Source of the DNA: Kutzneria sp.
Lineage (GTDB): Bacteria > Actinomycetota > Actinomycetes > Mycobacteriales > Pseudonocardiaceae
NCBI GenBank assembly: GCA_019239965.1
Contig: JAFAZC010000062.1
Span: forward strand, 1 to 53,348
Direction of reading: 5' to 3'
DNA: 53,348 nucleotides
Positions within the stretch are counted from its first letter, which is position 1; every line of letters begins with the position of its first letter. The notes under the pieces were generated by a model that did no database searches, was not told the origin of the DNA, and worked only from the letters and a program-made list of their open reading frames with translations. Position numbers and translations under genes: made by a program. Below, piece after piece: positions 52,215 through 53,348 of this stretch.

Positions 52215-52751
52215 GTGGCCGAGAACGCAGTAGCCGTCGCGCCAGCAGCGGAGCCGGCCATGGCGACGCAGGTCCCGCCGCCGTGGTCATCGCTGTTCAG
52301 CCGCGCGGCGCCACGAAACACCCATCGACGTGCCGCGACGGCCGTCACCGTGATCGGCATGGTGATCACTCTGGTGGGCCTTCTGCTCATCGTCGGTGCC
52401 TGGCGGGACGACCGCTGGATCGAGAGCAGGACCGGTCATGCGACGGCCGACGTGCTGTCGGTGGCCTTCGATCGCACGGTCGTGAGGTTCGACACCCCCG
52501 ACGGTGCCGCACACATCCCGGTGGATGGTGTGCTCTACCCGCAGGGACTCGAGGCCGGTCAACGGGTCCGGGTCGAGTACGACCTCTCCCAGCCGGATGC
52601 GTTGGTCAGGGTCGAGGGAAGGAACTACGCGTTGACCTTCCTACCCGTCGGGACGATCCTCGTGGTCACCTGGATGGTGGTTGCGGGAGCGGTCTGGTGG
52701 CTCAGCAGGCGCGGTCCGCAGTCGCCGCGGCGCGCCACGCGTGCCGGATAG
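52215..52751 (+). CDS. DUF3592-like membrane protein
   Basis: A 178-residue protein with two spans (about 41-63, ATAVTVIGMVITLVGLLLIVG; and about 135-158) flanking an external domain of about 75 residues (TGHATADVLSVAFDRTVVRF through VRVEYDLSQPDALVRVEG). This is the DUF3592 arrangement, in which a small beta domain lies between two spans. It has the position and topology of Rv0556. Function unknown. The leaderless start is chosen over the long upstream open frame, which is antisense to menF. Confidence 0.78.
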   Translation: MAENAVAVAPAAEPAMATQVPPPWSSLFSRAAPRNTHRRAATAVTVIGMVITLVGLLLIVGAWRDDRWIESRTGHATADVLSVAFDRTVVRFDTPDGAAHIPVDGVLYPQGLEAGQRVRVEYDLSQPDALVRVEGRNYALTFLPVGTILVVTWMVVAGAVWWLSRRGPQSPRRATRAG

Positions 52752-52785
52752 GGCCGTTCGGGGGACGAACCAGCACGGTGCGGCA

Positions 52786-52791
52786 TAGGCT
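52786..52791 (+). promoter_or_regulatory. -10 box (TAGGCT) of menG, leaderless
   Basis: TAGGCT ends 6 nt before the ATG at 52798. No ribosome site precedes the ATG. Confidence 0.5.
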
Positions 52792-52797
52792 GCGGAC

Positions 52798-53348
52798 ATG
52801 TCGCGAGCCGGCCTGGACAAGAACCCGCGTGAAGTCGCGGAGATGTTCGACGACGTGGCCAAGGGCTACGACCGGACGAACTCGGTGATGACCCTCGGCT
52901 TCGACCGGCGCTGGCGGGAGTGGACGCGACGGGTGCTCGGTGCACGCAGGGGCGAACGGATACTCGACCTCGCCGCGGGCACGGCGGTGTCCACTGTGGA
53001 GTTCTCCAGGTCAGGAGCTTGGTGCGTGGCCGCCGACTTCTCGCTGGGGATGCTGCGCTGCGGTGCGCACAGGCAGGTGCCCAAGGTCGCCGCCGACGCG
53101 TTGCGCCTGCCGTTCGCCGAAGGGGCGTTCGACGCCGCCACGGTGTCGTTCGGCCTGCGGAACTTCCAGGGCACGGTCGCCGCGCTGCGGGAGATGGCCC
53201 GGGTGGTGCGTCCAGGCGGCCGACTGGTGGTCTGCGAACTGTCCAAGCCGAGCTGGCGTCCGTTGCGGGCGGTGTACCAAGGCATCGCCCTGCGCGCCCT
53301 GCCGACGGTCGCCCGCCCGGTCGCCTCCAACCGCGACGCGTACGCCTA
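52798..53348 (+). CDS. menG: Demethylmenaquinone methyltransferase, N-terminal part (partial)
   Basis: S-adenosylmethionine-dependent methylation of demethylmenaquinone, the last step of menaquinone synthesis. About 183 residues are seen before the window ends. The UbiE/MenG start [20 protein letters not shown], the SAM motif [15 protein letters not shown], and [18 protein letters not shown] with [18 protein letters not shown] are all present. The counterpart is Rv0558. Starts at ATG 52798, apparently leaderless. In the mycobacterial order a mannosyltransferase gene precedes it; here it follows the DUF3592 gene directly. Confidence 0.95.
   Translation, partial: MSRAGLDKNPREVAEMFDDVAKGYDRTNSVMTLGFDRRWREWTRRVLGARRGERILDLAAGTAVSTVEFSRSGAWCVAADFSLGMLRCGAHRQVPKVAADALRLPFAEGAFDAATVSFGLRNFQGTVAALREMARVVRPGGRLVVCELSKPSWRPLRAVYQGIALRALPTVARPVASNRDAYA

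Noticed and set aside
1-53348. CRISPR arrays, insertion sequences, phage genes or integrase/attachment sites
   Set aside because: No regularly spaced repeats with unique spacers, no transposase or integrase frames, and no flanking terminal repeats were seen.

Overview
The window reads as chromosomal DNA of a high-GC actinomycete, most likely from the Pseudonocardiales (Amycolatopsis-like). The grounds are strong third-position G/C, many GTG starts, four-base GTGA/ATGA gene overlaps, a BldC protein, a Rex-hemACDB operon, and gene order matching the mycobacterial proC-hemB and hemL-ccs-men blocks. The assignment rests on recalled gene order and protein character, not on a search. About 60 protein-coding genes were found. 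No tRNA, rRNA, CRISPR array, insertion sequence or phage gene was seen.

Layout. 1-3.5 kb: end of proC, a small excisionase/BldC-type regulator, the 33-residue ribosomal protein bS22, an NAD-dependent epimerase and a PlsC-type acyltransferase. 3.5-7 kb: lineage-specific genes (secreted barrel protein, YbjQ protein, sigma factor with membrane partner, wrecked beta-propeller gene). 7-12.8 kb: HAD phosphatase, acyl-CoA synthetase, glutaredoxin-like protein, a HEIGH metalloprotease facing an EspR-like regulator, and a membrane-anchored molybdopterin oxidoreductase. 12.9-25 kb: redox repressor Rex with its operator, then hemA-hemC-hemD-hemB, small membrane proteins, an ArsR-type regulator behind a perfect 28-bp palindrome, a two-component system, and hemL. 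25-34.9 kb: cytochrome c maturation genes (TlpA-like lipoprotein, CcdA, ResB, CcsB, then an EspI/MinD-like ATPase), interrupted by a second two-component system, a small lipoprotein and a GH5 lipoprotein. 34.9-38.7 kb: frameshifted ltrA, bldC, an Lrp regulator and a cysteine-synthase-fold enzyme. 38.7-53.3 kb: menaquinone genes menA, menE, menB, menD, menF and menG, interspersed with two TetR genes, a secreted M1 peptidase, and a TetR-controlled aldolase/hydrolase/lactate-monooxygenase-like operon.

How it fits together. Tetrapyrrole synthesis, heme attachment to cytochrome c, and menaquinone synthesis lie within about 40 kb, so most of the cofactor supply for a menaquinone/cytochrome bc respiratory chain is here. 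Rex, which senses NADH/NAD+, sits at the head of the heme operon. menC and menH were not seen in the window.

The strongest non-coding signals are the Rex operator (12891-12908), the 28-bp palindrome (20064-20091), 11-bp-phased repeats upstream of the second response regulator (28263-28310), a compact promoter-plus-terminator unit that could be a small RNA (10977-11054), an 18-bp divergent menB/menD promoter, and a 39-bp tandem duplication carrying the menA start codon. Many genes have a TANNNT box 6-8 nt before the start codon, suggesting leaderless mRNAs. No wholly new system was demonstrated. The best candidates for something undescribed are the small-RNA unit, the regulatory island inserted in the cytochrome c operon, and the protease/EspR-like pair.
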